Assembly (NCBI GenBank): GCA_031273455.1 | Contig: JAISRZ010000083.1 | Location: 1 to 64,000, forward strand | From: Deltaproteobacteria bacterium | Lineage (GTDB): Bacteria; Desulfobacterota; Desulfarculia; Adiutricales; Adiutricaceae | Direction: 5' to 3' | Length of the DNA stretch: 64,000 nucleotides | Shown here: in pieces, positions 1 to 9,336 of the stretch | Layout of the letters: the number at the start of each line of letters is the position of its first letter | Numbering within the stretch: position 1 is the first letter of the stretch | Notes under the pieces: generated by a model | What the model saw: only the letters and a program-made list of their open reading frames with translations | Told to the model about the DNA's origin: nothing | Database searches by the model: none | Position numbers and translations under genes: made by a program

Positions 1-42
1 AACTTATCGACAATTCAAGAATATATCCGTCAACAAGGTTAA
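1..42 (+). CDS. 3' end of a gene cut by the window edge
   Basis: The first 42 bases read in frame 1 as NLSTIQEYIRQQG followed by TAA. A strong terminator hairpin follows 22 bases later, which supports a real gene end. Too little protein is present to name a family. Confidence 0.5.
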   Translation, partial: NLSTIQEYIRQQG

Positions 43-63
43 CTCAGACATAAGACGCATTCA

Positions 64-90
64 TCCGCTAGACTAAAGTCTAGCGGTTTT
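64..90 (+). terminator. Intrinsic terminator
   Basis: The arms CCGCTAGACT and AGTCTAGCGG pair perfectly around a two-base loop and are followed directly by TTTT. It closes the gene that ends at base 42. Confidence 0.8.
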
Positions 91-143
91 CTGCGAAAGA
101 CCTTATAAACTTCCACCAAGCTGATAAGGGGTTCGCCGAGTTT

Positions 144-434
144 GTGGATCGCCATGAAGCGGTGGCGGCGCGTCCAGAAATTAAGAAAGCGTATCGGGAA
201 TGGGGTTTAAAAAAGGCGCGGATCGATCGGGCTATGGCCGCCACTATCGCCACGGCGGAAGTCGAGATCCAGCTGGAAATGGCTTTAAAAGGCTTTAGAA
301 ACGAGCCAGAGGAATCGGCTTGGCCAGGCCTTGCCGCGACCTTGAGCGAACTGGGTTACCCGGATGAGGTTATCGCTAGCGCGGAAAGCCAGATCAAAGC
401 TGAACGCCTCCGAGAAAACCTAAAGCTAGTCTAA
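144..434 (+). pseudogene. Small ORF, possible C-terminal remnant of an Rpn-like protein
   Basis: The 96-residue frame begins at a GTG inside a longer open frame that runs back to the terminator at base 84, with no ribosome binding site, so the 5' part appears lost. The upstream frame plus the start reads like the stretch after the nuclease core of Rpn/PD-(D/E)XK transposase-like proteins (DKGFAEFVDRHEAVAARPEI). The second half (ALKGFR, AWPGL, LGYPDEVIA, A.RL) is shared with the next small ORF at 577-852. The shared half may be an independent helical module. Function unknown; the Rpn link is from memory of the family and weak. Confidence 0.4.
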
Positions 435-576
435 TAAGCTTATCTAGCTTAATTGGTCTAAGGTCGGTTTTATTAAAGGCCTTATGGGAATAATTTTTAT
501 CTGACTAGGTGAGCGCTGGGGGGTTGGCGCGGAACCCTTTGGCCAACCTTCGCCGCGAATTGGAGCCACTTTAATA

Positions 577-852
577 ATGGGCAAGCGTCCGAGTGATAAG
601 AGATTTTTTCAAGAATTAGAGGAAATTTTAATCGAAAACAATAAGACCTTTATCATAGACGAAGCTAAAGAGGCGTTTTTGCTGGAATCGGCTTTGAAGG
701 GTTTTAGGGGCCAATCAACGGCGGCTTGGCCTGGCCTTACCGCGATCCTGGCCAAAATGGATTACCCTATGGACGTTATCGCCAAGGCCCAAAGCCGGGT
801 CCAAGCGGAACGTGGCCTGGTGGAAGAAACTGGTCAAAAGACGGAGCCTTAA
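577..852 (+). CDS. Small helical protein, paralogue of the 144-434 ORF
   Basis: This 91-residue protein starts at ATG 577 with a poor TGGAG site upstream. Its N-terminus (GKRPSDKRFFQELEEILIEN) is unrelated to the preceding ORF, but residues 38-80 match it closely: ALKGFR, then AWPGL, a one-residue-variant helix, YP.DVIAKAQS and AERGL. The pair therefore looks like two different N-termini attached to one C-terminal module. No cysteines, no signal peptide. I do not recognise the family. Expression is plausible but unproven. Confidence 0.45.
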   Translation: MGKRPSDKRFFQELEEILIENNKTFIIDEAKEAFLLESALKGFRGQSTAAWPGLTAILAKMDYPMDVIAKAQSRVQAERGLVEETGQKTEP

Positions 853-936
853 GGTTAAGGAAGGCCCCTTGGAAAAGAAGCGTTATTAAGGAGAAAAAGT
901 TAGCGCGTTTTGGCCGAAGTTTAAGACCCAAAGGGT

Positions 937-2199
937 CTAAACCAGGACATCCACTTTCAGTTGGGAGCGGTAACTTTCGAACAAGGCGGTTAGATCCGCG
1001 GTTTTCGGGAAAATCGCCTTGGCCCCGGTCTGAGGGTCGGTATAGGTGAAGTTCATTAAAACCCCTTGGTGACCGGCCTCGCGGAGCTTTTGGTCCCCTT
1101 CCCCGTCCCCAAACCACAGTCCGTTTTTCGCGTCTAGAGTTGGGCCTAAAGCCTGTCTTTCGCTAAGGGCCTCATCGTCAGATTTCGCGTAGTTGAGCCC
1201 GGGCGACCACCCCCGAAAGGTCAAATCCCCGGTCTTAGCCGTGGGGGCCACGTTCTGGTTTAAGTGGTCCGCGAACTGGTAGAGGGCTTCTTGGCCGTTT
1301 TCTTGGGCCACGATGGCCAGGGTCACGTTAAAGGTGTCTAAAGTGGCCGCGGTCGCGTTCTGGGTCAGGTATTCAGCGGCGTTATAGGCCCCTAAGGTCT
1401 CTTTTAGCCAACTCGCGGTTTTTAAAGCCGCGCTTTCGCTAAAAGTTACGTTCTGGCTATACTGATCGTCCGGGGATTTTAGGGTTATCATATCCCCCGC
1501 GATCCCGATTTCTTCGCTATCCTCTGGGCTAAATTCCTCGGGCTCTTTAATGGCCTCCCAGTCAAAGTAGCCAGTGAACTCAAAAACTTCTTTTTCCTTA
1601 GAGTCCTTAGAGTCTTTCGACCCCCCAAAGTAAACGTTAATGGCGTAGCTTAACCCGGTGGCGGTTGGCCCAGTCGCGGCCCCATCCTCGGTCAGGAGAT
1701 CCAGCCCCTGGTTCATAAAGGTCAGAACTTTTTCCAGCTTCTGGGGGAAATCGGCCCCACCCCCGCCATTAAAGACCAGTTCCTTAAAAAAACTCCCCAC
1801 GGCCTCGGTTAGCTCTTTTTCGCTCACTTTTTCTTGGGTGGCGTAGAGGATCTGGTTCATGAACTTTTCGGCGCTCTCCACCCCAAACTGTTTGGAGATC
1901 TCCGAAGCCGTGGCCACGAGGGAGCTTTTAAGCTGGGTGGCCACGTTTTCCGAAAGGTTCTTGTCTTTAGCGTCTTTAGTTAGACGCTCGGTTAGACCGT
2001 CCCGAAACATCTCGGCGATGGAGGGGGCGCTGGTTAGGCTGGAGTTAGCCACGGGGTTGGCGGCCGCCGTCTCTTCGGCGGTGGCCACGACCGCTTTCCC
2101 GTCAATCCGGAGCCCCGCGGCCACGGTTTTCGGAAAGGAGGAGACGAAATGGCCGAAAACGCCTCCGGTTCCTAAAGCTAAATTTACTGACGCGCCCAT
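937..2199 (-). CDS. Cysteine-free acidic orphan protein (420 aa)
   Basis: The ATG at 2199 has a good GGAGG site nine bases upstream, so the start is well supported. The product has no cysteine, no obvious signal peptide and no membrane segment; it is rich in Ala, Asp, Glu and Thr. Residues around 120-150 form an amphipathic stretch, followed by a four-glycine turn and a second helical stretch with the phrases FMNQILYAT and FMNQGLDLLT that may be a weak internal repeat. A short Ser-Lys-Asp repeat (SKDSKDSKEK) sits near residue 200. The composition resembles extracellular or flagellum-associated proteins, but nothing identifies a family. A diverged 270-bp repeat lies about 100 bases upstream of its start. 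Confidence 0.7.
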   Translation of the reverse strand: MGASVNLALGTGGVFGHFVSSFPKTVAAGLRIDGKAVVATAEETAAANPVANSSLTSAPSIAEMFRDGLTERLTKDAKDKNLSENVATQLKSSLVATASEISKQFGVESAEKFMNQILYATQEKVSEKELTEAVGSFFKELVFNGGGGADFPQKLEKVLTFMNQGLDLLTEDGAATGPTATGLSYAINVYFGGSKDSKDSKEKEVFEFTGYFDWEAIKEPEEFSPEDSEEIGIAGDMITLKSPDDQYSQNVTFSESAALKTASWLKETLGAYNAAEYLTQNATAATLDTFNVTLAIVAQENGQEALYQFADHLNQNVAPTAKTGDLTFRGWSPGLNYAKSDDEALSERQALGPTLDAKNGLWFGDGEGDQKLREAGHQGVLMNFTYTDPQTGAKAIFPKTADLTALFESYRSQLKVDVLV

Positions 2200-2300
2200 A
2201 AACGCTAGCCTCCAGATGAGGTTAAAGCCGCGAGCTTAAAGGATAAACTTTAAGCGGCTTTAAAGAGCCCTATTTCCTTATCGGATATTAGCCTAACGCC

Positions 2301-2573
2301 CTTAAATTTTATAACCTGAAGTAAGTTATTAGGTTTAAAAAGGCTAAAACTAGGGTCTTTGGGGAATATTTGGCGGAACGGAACTTTTGGGATTTTTTTG
2401 GGATTTTTGGCCGTTTTTAGGGTCACTCAGAACGGCTAGGGGAAAGTTTGGCCAATTTTGCTTAAAGGCCAGATTAGCCTGGTCTAAAATTAAAGCTAAT
2501 AATTAACTATTATTGTTATCGCGTTTAAAATAGCTATGATGGTTCCGAGTTGCTTTAAGATCTAGTCTTAGTC
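2301..2573. repeat. Diverged intergenic repeat, copy A
   Basis: This stretch aligns along its length with 4641-4902. Shared blocks include CTTAAATTTTATAACCT, AAGTTATTAGGTTTA, AACGGCTAGGGGAA, CTAAAATTAAAGCTAA, TTAACTATTATTGTTATCGC and GATCTAGTCT. It contains a small dyad, AACCTRA and TTAGGTT. It lies upstream of the minus-strand gene that starts at 2199. No gene is visible in 2200-2804 apart from this repeat; 2574-2804 is AT-rich and featureless. Confidence 0.85.
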
Positions 2574-2804
2574 TGTTAGCTTATGGGGTCAATGGATTTA
2601 CCCCTTCATCGCCTAATAATCTATCCAAATAATCTTTGTCAGCCGTAGTTGGGCTTCTATCAATATGAACGCGTGTCAAAGCGGTAGGTTCTATTAATGG
2701 CGCAAATTACGATCTTAAGGCTCTTTTTAATCCATATAAATTTAAACCAGTTAAAAATTCATAAAAAAAATTAAAAAAAATTAAAAATTATCAAAATTGT
2801 TTAT

Positions 2805-4484
2805 TTAACAGCCTATGACATGTATAGTTTTCCCTTCAAATTCTTGAGTGTCCCAATATATTTTATCCTCCCATTTCTTCGTTCGGTCCCGATCGAAAAA
2901 AACCAGCCAGCCTTCCTTTTCGCCTTCGGTGTCCAAATTACCAGCCAGTTGGGAAACGCTTTGTTCCACGGTCGAGCGCCCGCTTATTTTACACTCTATA
3001 AGGTAAGCTCGCTCTTTAAAGGAAACGCGAAGAAAAGCGGCTCCTCTCCCTTCAGCGAACTTCCGATCGACTCGCGCCCCACCACTTGCGACCCTTTGCA
3101 GAAAAGCCAGCAATATAATTGAATAAGCGGCTTCGTCATATTTACGGGACACTAGCGTCAATATTTCAAGAATTACAGCTTTATCGCCTAGGGAATCAAT
3201 TTTATTCTTAAAAGAAGCTATTTGAGGTTCATTAATTCTTAAAGGAAATGAAAAAGCGTTTTTGCGCCAAAAATCCTGATATTTTTTTAGAATTTCTGAT
3301 ATAAAAACAATTTGACCGTCATTCCAGGTGAATATTTCTGTACTTGTCTTTAAAATCTCTTGAAGTGGATCGGTCAAAAGTCTGGAAATAACTTCCTGGT
3401 AAATAGGGTTGGCCAGTCTAAGGTTATTATCCGCGTCTTTAGCGACCAATCCTAGATCTAAACAGTATTTTCTATCGTCAATGTATATTGATCCCTTTAG
3501 ACTCTCCCCCGCGATAACCCCATTTATAACTTTAGCCACCATGGGATCCTTAAGGCGCTCAAGTAAGGAGTCGATATGGGTGTCGCGGCGTTCAATCAAG
3601 GCCTCGGCGGCTTGATCCATCAGTTTAACGTCAATGGTCGCCTGGTAGTCGTTCTGGAGGATCTTGACCACAATCTCATAGGCCAGAGCGTTGACCAGCC
3701 AAGGTTGGCCTTCAGACCAATACCAGGCTCTATCAATGGCGGAGTCGTCAAAAACCTGGCCGCTAGCTATAGTATGCTGACGATAAAGGGTTCCAATCTC
3801 AGACCGCGTGAAATTGGCTAGAGTAAACGCTTCTTTTTTGATGTTAAAGGGGCTGGCCAGATTCTTTGAGGCCGAATCCGGTCGGACATGGCGTAAATAG
3901 TCCCTAATGTCTCTCATGCCCACTAAAGCTATGGATCTGGGAAATTTATTGCCGGGCTCGCTCCGGTCAATATATCCGTCCCGTAGCTGAGTTAAAAAAG
4001 TTATAAGTCCGTCTTCGGCTAGACAGTCAGCCTCATCAAAAAATACAATTAAGTCTTTGTCAAGGTCTTCACATAAATTGGAGAGTATTATCCGTATTTT
4101 TCTGCTTGGGCTACTTATTCCAGGTAATGAGTTATAAGTGTCAGCTTTATTTTTAATAAGCGATATTTGAGAGTTTGACATGCCCTGATTTATTTGATCA
4201 AATATTGTAGTGACAGCTTCACTTCGATCAGTAATATTACTTAGTGACGCGAGAGAGCAAAATAAAGCGTAGTAATTACCATCTGAATTAATTTTATTAG
4301 TTAATAATTTTAAATAAGTAGTTTTCCCTGACTGACGAGGAGCGTGAAGGACAAAGTAGAATTTGCCGTCAATCATTTGATTTATATCATCCTCAGGCAA
4401 ACGGGACAATACTGGTAGCGTGTAGTGTTCCCCAGGCACGCAAGGCCCAACGGTGTTGAACATTTTTATATTTGATTGGCTCAT
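2805..4484 (-). CDS. AAA-like ATPase with C-terminal nuclease-like domain (559 aa)
   Basis: An ATP-binding domain occupies the N-terminal half: Walker A HAPRQSGKTT with Lys54, and Walker B DLIVFFDEAD at 145-152. The segment ALVGMRDIRDYLR and the later QPWLVNALAYEI fit the AAA-like ATPases found in many Desulfobacterota and cyanobacteria. Near residues 470-545 a tail with RGAAFLRVSF, YLIECKI and a following helix resembles a PD-(D/E)XK nuclease fold, with the E-x-K pair visible. Start at ATG 4484 follows GGAGT. The gene stands alone. Such proteins are often strain-specific and possibly linked to mobile elements or defence; no substrate can be inferred. Confidence 0.8.
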   Translation of the reverse strand: MSQSNIKMFNTVGPCVPGEHYTLPVLSRLPEDDINQMIDGKFYFVLHAPRQSGKTTYLKLLTNKINSDGNYYALFCSLASLSNITDRSEAVTTIFDQINQGMSNSQISLIKNKADTYNSLPGISSPSRKIRIILSNLCEDLDKDLIVFFDEADCLAEDGLITFLTQLRDGYIDRSEPGNKFPRSIALVGMRDIRDYLRHVRPDSASKNLASPFNIKKEAFTLANFTRSEIGTLYRQHTIASGQVFDDSAIDRAWYWSEGQPWLVNALAYEIVVKILQNDYQATIDVKLMDQAAEALIERRDTHIDSLLERLKDPMVAKVINGVIAGESLKGSIYIDDRKYCLDLGLVAKDADNNLRLANPIYQEVISRLLTDPLQEILKTSTEIFTWNDGQIVFISEILKKYQDFWRKNAFSFPLRINEPQIASFKNKIDSLGDKAVILEILTLVSRKYDEAAYSIILLAFLQRVASGGARVDRKFAEGRGAAFLRVSFKERAYLIECKISGRSTVEQSVSQLAGNLDTEGEKEGWLVFFDRDRTKKWEDKIYWDTQEFEGKTIHVIGC

Positions 4485-4640
4485 GTGGACTCCGTTAAAA
4501 AGCTAACCTAAACCTCGTGAAATTCTGAAGACCCCAAAGATCCTGACATAAGGCGATTTTTGACTCTAGATATGATTATACACGACATAGGAATCAAAAG
4601 TTAGCCCTAAAATCCAAAAATAGAATGGTACCTTAGCGCG

Positions 4641-4902
4641 CTTAAATTTTATAACCTAAATTAAGTTATTAGGTTTATAAAGGCTAAAAATGCGCTCTGT
4701 TGAGAATCTTTGGCGGATCCCCGGAACCTTGGGATTTTTGGCTGTTTTTAGGTCCACTCTTAACGGCTAGGGGAATTTTTAGCTAATTGAGAGTAAAGGC
4801 CAAAGTAGTGTGGCCTAAAATTAAAGCTAAATTTTAACTATTATTGTTATCGCGTTTAAAATAGATATGATGATTAGGAATAGCCTTGATCTAGTCTAAG
4901 TC
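4641..4902. repeat. Diverged intergenic repeat, copy B
   Basis: Second copy of the repeat at 2301-2573, offset 2340 bases, in the same orientation. It lies 157 bases upstream of the AAA ATPase start. The same AACCTAA/TTAGGTT dyad is kept. See copy A for shared blocks. Confidence 0.85.
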
Positions 4903-6019
4903 CCAGAGGGCGTAACCAATCAATACGGTTCCAGCCATTAACTATTAGTTTTAGTCGAATTTTAGTCGAAGTCGGTAGGTTTAGTCGAAGTAGGTCGCGT
5001 CTTCCAGAAGGTTAGATCCCTTTGGCCAACGTTAGTGAGGGCTGGTTAACAAGGTTCGCTTGAGCCAGCGGCGGTTCCAACCGCGTAAAGCCTACATAAA
5101 CCAGAGCGTTTGACTCGTCCGCCTAACCCTTCCATCCGCTTCCAGAAGCCCTAATTCTGGCTAAATCCATAAGGAAGACTGGTTAAAGGGCTGGCGGTCG
5201 CTTAAGGCTTAGCCGCTTTCCATTCTAGGCCCCGTCAAAATCCCGCGCGCCCGGGGTGGCTTTTAGTCTAAGTCTTTCGGCGGACTGGCCGCCTTAGGTC
5301 CGACCACGGTCAAATCTGGCCCGCGATCTTTTAGGCTTAAGGACGAAGGGTTATATTAATGGCCCCCTATCCTTTTTGGAACATAATTAATGATCTTTAT
5401 CCGAAGTAATGGGCGGGCGGAAACCAGGTCATTAAGGGGCGATAAACCTAGCCCCAGGACCTTAAACCTCTTAATTAGTCTATTATAACTCTTAATTTAA
5501 GTCTAAACGCCTTAACGAGACTAATTTACCTTAAAACCCCGGCTCATGTGAGAGCCTTACGGAGTTTTCCAGGGCTAAAAGCGGTCTTGATCCGGGAAAA
5601 GTGACGGTTATCTTGAGAGAATTTAATTGACAGACCCTTTTAAGAAAAAATTTTCACCGCCTTTTTTATTTTTTTTTGGGTTTTCGATGGAACATGACGA
5701 AATTTTTTTGTTGTTTGATTTTGTAAGGTTTTAATACCTTTTAGACCAAGTTAGGGATTTTCACCAAAACTCCGAACCCCTTAATTATCACGTTTCGTCT
5801 ATGAACATTTGGTAGTTTCCCGCTCGCGACCGCCTCAATCAGGCGATTTTCCGGCGTTTATTCGGTTTTAGCTGGCTTAAGCGAGGTTATCCGCCAGATC
5901 CTATCATTTTTCGACCTGTGAAATTTTGTTTGGTTATTAACATTGGTCTAATTTGTATTCTACCATATTAACTCCTGGAAACTTTTTTGTAATTAAGGCT
6001 CTTTTAGTAAAAAAAATAC
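4903..6019. other. Long non-coding stretch
   Basis: No open frame of credible coding character is seen on either strand. Three copies of TTTAGTCGAA lie near 4950-4995. Around 5640-5960 the sequence becomes AT-rich. A TTTTTCGACCTGTG word near 5907-5920 recurs exactly 120 bases later inside the promoter at 6020. Confidence 0.5.
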
Positions 6020-6048
6020 TTGACAATTTTTCGACCTATGTCGATAAT
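6020..6048 (+). promoter_or_regulatory. Sigma-70 promoter with embedded dyad, upstream of the aldehyde oxidoreductase
   Basis: TTGACA at 6020-6025 and GATAAT at 6043-6048 are separated by 17 bases. The spacer and the start of the -10 box hold the inverted repeat TCGAC-ctat-GTCGA (6031-6044), an operator-like position. The leader to the gene would be about 275 bases. I see no convincing molybdenum-cofactor riboswitch in it. Confidence 0.65.
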
Positions 6049-6332
6049 AGCTTTACTTAGACATTGGTATTTTTTTGAAACAGAAACCCTCTGTTAAAGC
6101 CCTTGAAGTCTTTTGGATTTTTTAATCGCTGGTGGGACTAAAGAAATCCGAATAAATTCAAGGAGTTAGCCTAAACAGGTTATCTAATAGGGGTTTGGCT
6201 GTCAAAGGCTAAGTCAAACTTGGCCGATATCTTAACACCGCGGTTTAAACCATTAACTGTTGGCCGCGCTAGGTTGTTTGACCGAAACGCGACCCGGTTA
6301 GCTCACAGGCATTTCCTGAGGAGGAGAGGCGT

Positions 6333-9074
6333 ATGATTCAAAAGAAAATCTACGTTAACGGCATCGAGCAAAATATCTTCGTCGACCCCGATACCTTTTT
6401 GGTTAAGGTTCTTCGCGAGCAGATCCATCTGCCCGGAACCAAGGTCGGTTGCGGCGAAGGTCATTGCGGCGCCTGTAACGTGATTATTGACGGCAAATTG
6501 GTCCGCTCTTGCGTCGTCAAAATTGGCCGGGTCGCTGATGGCGCGAAGATCACCACCATTGAGGGGATCGGAACTCCTGGCAACCTGCACCCCCTGCAGA
6601 AAGCTTGGGTCAAGCACGGCGCCGCTCAGTGCGGTTTCTGCACCCCTGGCTTTATCGTTTCCGCGAAAGCCCTTTTGGACACCAATCCTGACCCCAGCCG
6701 CGAAGAAGTTCGCGATTGGTTCCAGAAGAATCGTAACGCTTGTCGTTGCACCGGCTACATCCCCATCGTTGACGCCGTCATTGAGGCCGCCAAAGCCATC
6801 CGTGGCGAAATTCCGGTTGAGTCCTTAGAGTATCGTTATCAGCCTGACACCGATATCTGGGGCAGCCGCTACCCCCGGCCCACCGCGGTTCCGAAGGTTA
6901 CTGGCACCATTAAGTACGGCGCTGATCTAATCCTCGACCTCCCCCCCAACCGTCTGTATATGGCTCTAGTCCAGGCTGAGGTTTCTCACGCCAACATTAA
7001 GGGCATTGACTTCTCCGAAGCCGAAAAGATGCCTGGCGTGGTTAAAGTGGTCACGGCTAAAGACGTTAAGGGCAACAACCGCATCAACGGTTGCGCCTTC
7101 CCCACCAACAAGGGCGATGGCAAAGAAAGGCCGATCCTCTGCGATAAGAAAGTCTTCCAGTATGGTGACGCTATCGCCGTGGTTTTAGCCCAAACTGAGG
7201 CTGAGGCCCACGCCGCCGCTAAGAAGGTCAAGGTTGATCTTGAGGTCCTACCGGCCTACTTGAACCTGGTCGCGGCTAAGGCTCCGGACGCCATTGAGAT
7301 CCATCCTGGCACCCCCAACGTGTACTTCATTCAGAAGCACGAGAAGGGCGAGGACACCGCTCCTATTTTCGCTCGGAAAGACGTGGTCATCGCTGAGGAT
7401 TACCTCATCACCAGCCGCACCCCGCACATGCCCATTGAGCCGGACACCGCGTTTGGCTACATTGACGGTGACGGTTGCGTCTTCGTCCACTGCAAATCCA
7501 TCGGCGTTCACCTTCATAAGTTCATGATTCAGGAAGGTCTGGGTCTGGCTGACGACAAGCTGCACCTGGTCTCCAACCCCATGGGCGGCACCTTCGGGTA
7601 CAAGTTCAGCCCCACCACTGAAGCCATTGTGGCCGCTTGCGTTATCGCCACTGGTCGCCCCTGCGGTCTGATTTTCAACTACCATCAGCAGCAGCAGTAC
7701 ACCGGCAAAAGGTCGCCCTTCTACACCAAGGTTCGCTTGGCGGCTGACAAATCCGGCAAAATCCTCGGTATGGAAACTGACTACGACGTCGATCACGGCC
7801 CGTACTGCGAGTTCGGCGATCTCCTGACCCTCCGCGGCATCCAGTTCTTAGGCGCGGCTCACAACATCCCCAATATCCGGGGCGAAGGCCGCACCGTCTG
7901 CACCAACCATGGTTGGGGCTCGGCTTTCCGGGGATACGGCGGCACCCAGGCTAACTTCTCCTCCGAGGTCGTGGCTGATGAGCTGGCCGAGAAACTCGGG
8001 ATTGATCCTCTAGAGTTCCACATCATTAACACCCACATTCCGCCGAAAGACGGGAAACCGGGCACCACTAACCCCAGTGGCCAAGAGCTTTGCTCCTATT
8101 CCTATCGGGATATGCTCGAAGCCATGAAACCCTACTGGGAAGCCGCTAAAAAGCGGGTTAAAGCCGAATCCACCGACACCCTGAAAAAGGGCGTGGGCCT
8201 GGCCGCGGGCGCTTATGGCTGCGGTCTGGACGGCGCCGACTCCTCCAACGCCTACGCGGAACTGAATGAGGATGACAGCATCACCATCTGCACCGCTTGG
8301 GAAGATCACGGCCAAGGCGCGGACATGGGCGCGGTGGGCACCGCTCACAAGACCCTCCGTCCGATGAAGGTTTGCCCCTCCAGGCTAAAATTCACCTGGG
8401 CCGACACTCGTAACCCGGTTTCCGGCCCGGCTGGCGGCTCCCGCTCCCAGGTCATGACCGGTGGGGCGGTCCGCGTGGCCTGCGAGGCTATGCTGGAAGG
8501 CCTAAAGAAACCCGGTGGCGGCTACTACTCCACCTACGCTGAGGCTAAAGCCGCTGGCGTTCCCACCAAGTATGACGGCACCTTCTCCGTTCCGGGCGTG
8601 GCCCTAGACGCGAAAGGTCTTGGCAAGCCCTTCATGGTTTACATGTATGGCGTCTGCTTAGCCGAAGTCACCGTGGACATCACCACTGGCAAAGTCCACT
8701 GCGATCACGTGGTCTTCAACATCGATATCGGTAAGGTCAACAACCGCTCCGTCACCGATGGTCAGCTCTTTGGCGGCGTGGCTCAGGCCATTGGTCTAGC
8801 CCTGACTGAGGACTTCGAGGACATCCAGAAGCACAAGACCATGTTGGGCGCTGGTATCCCCTACTGCAAGGACATCCCGGACAACATCGAGCTGAACTAC
8901 TTCGAGAATCCGCGGGAGTTCGGTCCTCATGGGGCCGCGGGCGTGGGCGAAATCCCGCTCTGCGTTCCTCACCCGGCCATTCTGAACGCCATTTACAACG
9001 CTTGTGGCGCTCGCGTCACCCGCATCCCCGCTCTGCCCGAGAGAGTTTTGGAAGCTCTAAAAGCCAAAAAGTAA
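6333..9074 (+). CDS. mop: Molybdenum aldehyde oxidoreductase (Mop type)
   Basis: This xanthine-oxidase-family enzyme oxidises aldehydes to acids at a molybdopterin-cytosine-dinucleotide centre and passes electrons through two [2Fe-2S] clusters. The 913-residue length is close to the Desulfovibrio gigas enzyme (907). Cluster ligands are visible at Cys40, 45, 48, 60 and Cys100, 103, 137, 139, the same numbering as in D. gigas. The cofactor domain has FRGYGG and the catalytic Glu at 873 in GAAGVGEIPL. There is no FAD domain, so an external acceptor is needed, probably the Fe-S protein encoded next. GGAGG precedes the ATG. A strong terminator follows, so it is its own transcription unit. The codon use is the most GC-rich and regular in the window, suggesting high expression. 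Confidence 0.96.
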   Translation: MIQKKIYVNGIEQNIFVDPDTFLVKVLREQIHLPGTKVGCGEGHCGACNVIIDGKLVRSCVVKIGRVADGAKITTIEGIGTPGNLHPLQKAWVKHGAAQCGFCTPGFIVSAKALLDTNPDPSREEVRDWFQKNRNACRCTGYIPIVDAVIEAAKAIRGEIPVESLEYRYQPDTDIWGSRYPRPTAVPKVTGTIKYGADLILDLPPNRLYMALVQAEVSHANIKGIDFSEAEKMPGVVKVVTAKDVKGNNRINGCAFPTNKGDGKERPILCDKKVFQYGDAIAVVLAQTEAEAHAAAKKVKVDLEVLPAYLNLVAAKAPDAIEIHPGTPNVYFIQKHEKGEDTAPIFARKDVVIAEDYLITSRTPHMPIEPDTAFGYIDGDGCVFVHCKSIGVHLHKFMIQEGLGLADDKLHLVSNPMGGTFGYKFSPTTEAIVAACVIATGRPCGLIFNYHQQQQYTGKRSPFYTKVRLAADKSGKILGMETDYDVDHGPYCEFGDLLTLRGIQFLGAAHNIPNIRGEGRTVCTNHGWGSAFRGYGGTQANFSSEVVADELAEKLGIDPLEFHIINTHIPPKDGKPGTTNPSGQELCSYSYRDMLEAMKPYWEAAKKRVKAESTDTLKKGVGLAAGAYGCGLDGADSSNAYAELNEDDSITICTAWEDHGQGADMGAVGTAHKTLRPMKVCPSRLKFTWADTRNPVSGPAGGSRSQVMTGGAVRVACEAMLEGLKKPGGGYYSTYAEAKAAGVPTKYDGTFSVPGVALDAKGLGKPFMVYMYGVCLAEVTVDITTGKVHCDHVVFNIDIGKVNNRSVTDGQLFGGVAQAIGLALTEDFEDIQKHKTMLGAGIPYCKDIPDNIELNYFENPREFGPHGAAGVGEIPLCVPHPAILNAIYNACGARVTRIPALPERVLEALKAKK

Positions 9075-9100
9075 ACCTTTTTAGGCTCTAGGATCTGTAG

Positions 9101-9137
9101 CCCCGTTTCCCTTTTTCTGGGGAAACGGGGTTTTTTT
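9101..9137 (+). terminator. Strong intrinsic terminator after mop
   Basis: CCCCGTTTCCC pairs with GGGAAACGGGG around a short T-rich loop and is followed by seven T residues. Confidence 0.93.
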
Positions 9138-9245
9138 GACGCTTTTTATGGTTTAAAATGGGGTTTAGGGGGCCTTAAAAATCCGGTAAACCTTACGGAA
9201 AATCCGCTTAAAACCTTTTAGGTTCTGGCGTTTCCGGGGGCCTTA

Positions 9246-9254
9246 TGGTATAAT
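9246..9254 (+). promoter_or_regulatory. Extended -10 promoter for the accessory operon
   Basis: TGGTATAAT is a full extended -10 element. The -35 region is poor. It sits about 80 bases upstream of the next gene and after the mop terminator, so the accessory operon can be transcribed separately. Confidence 0.55.
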
Positions 9255-9336
9255 AACCCATACCCTTGGAAAAAGTTAAAGCCTTTTTATTGACCATTCG
9301 TTTCGCTTTTCTGGCTCAAAGGTTCGGAAGGATGTT

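Noticed and set aside
6055..6332. Molybdenum-cofactor riboswitch in the mop leader
   Set aside because: The leader is long enough, but I could not match the conserved blocks or a convincing fold by eye; only a covariance search could settle it.
7248..7796. 182-codon minus-strand open frame inside mop
   Set aside because: It lies fully within the conserved oxidoreductase gene and has no family features.
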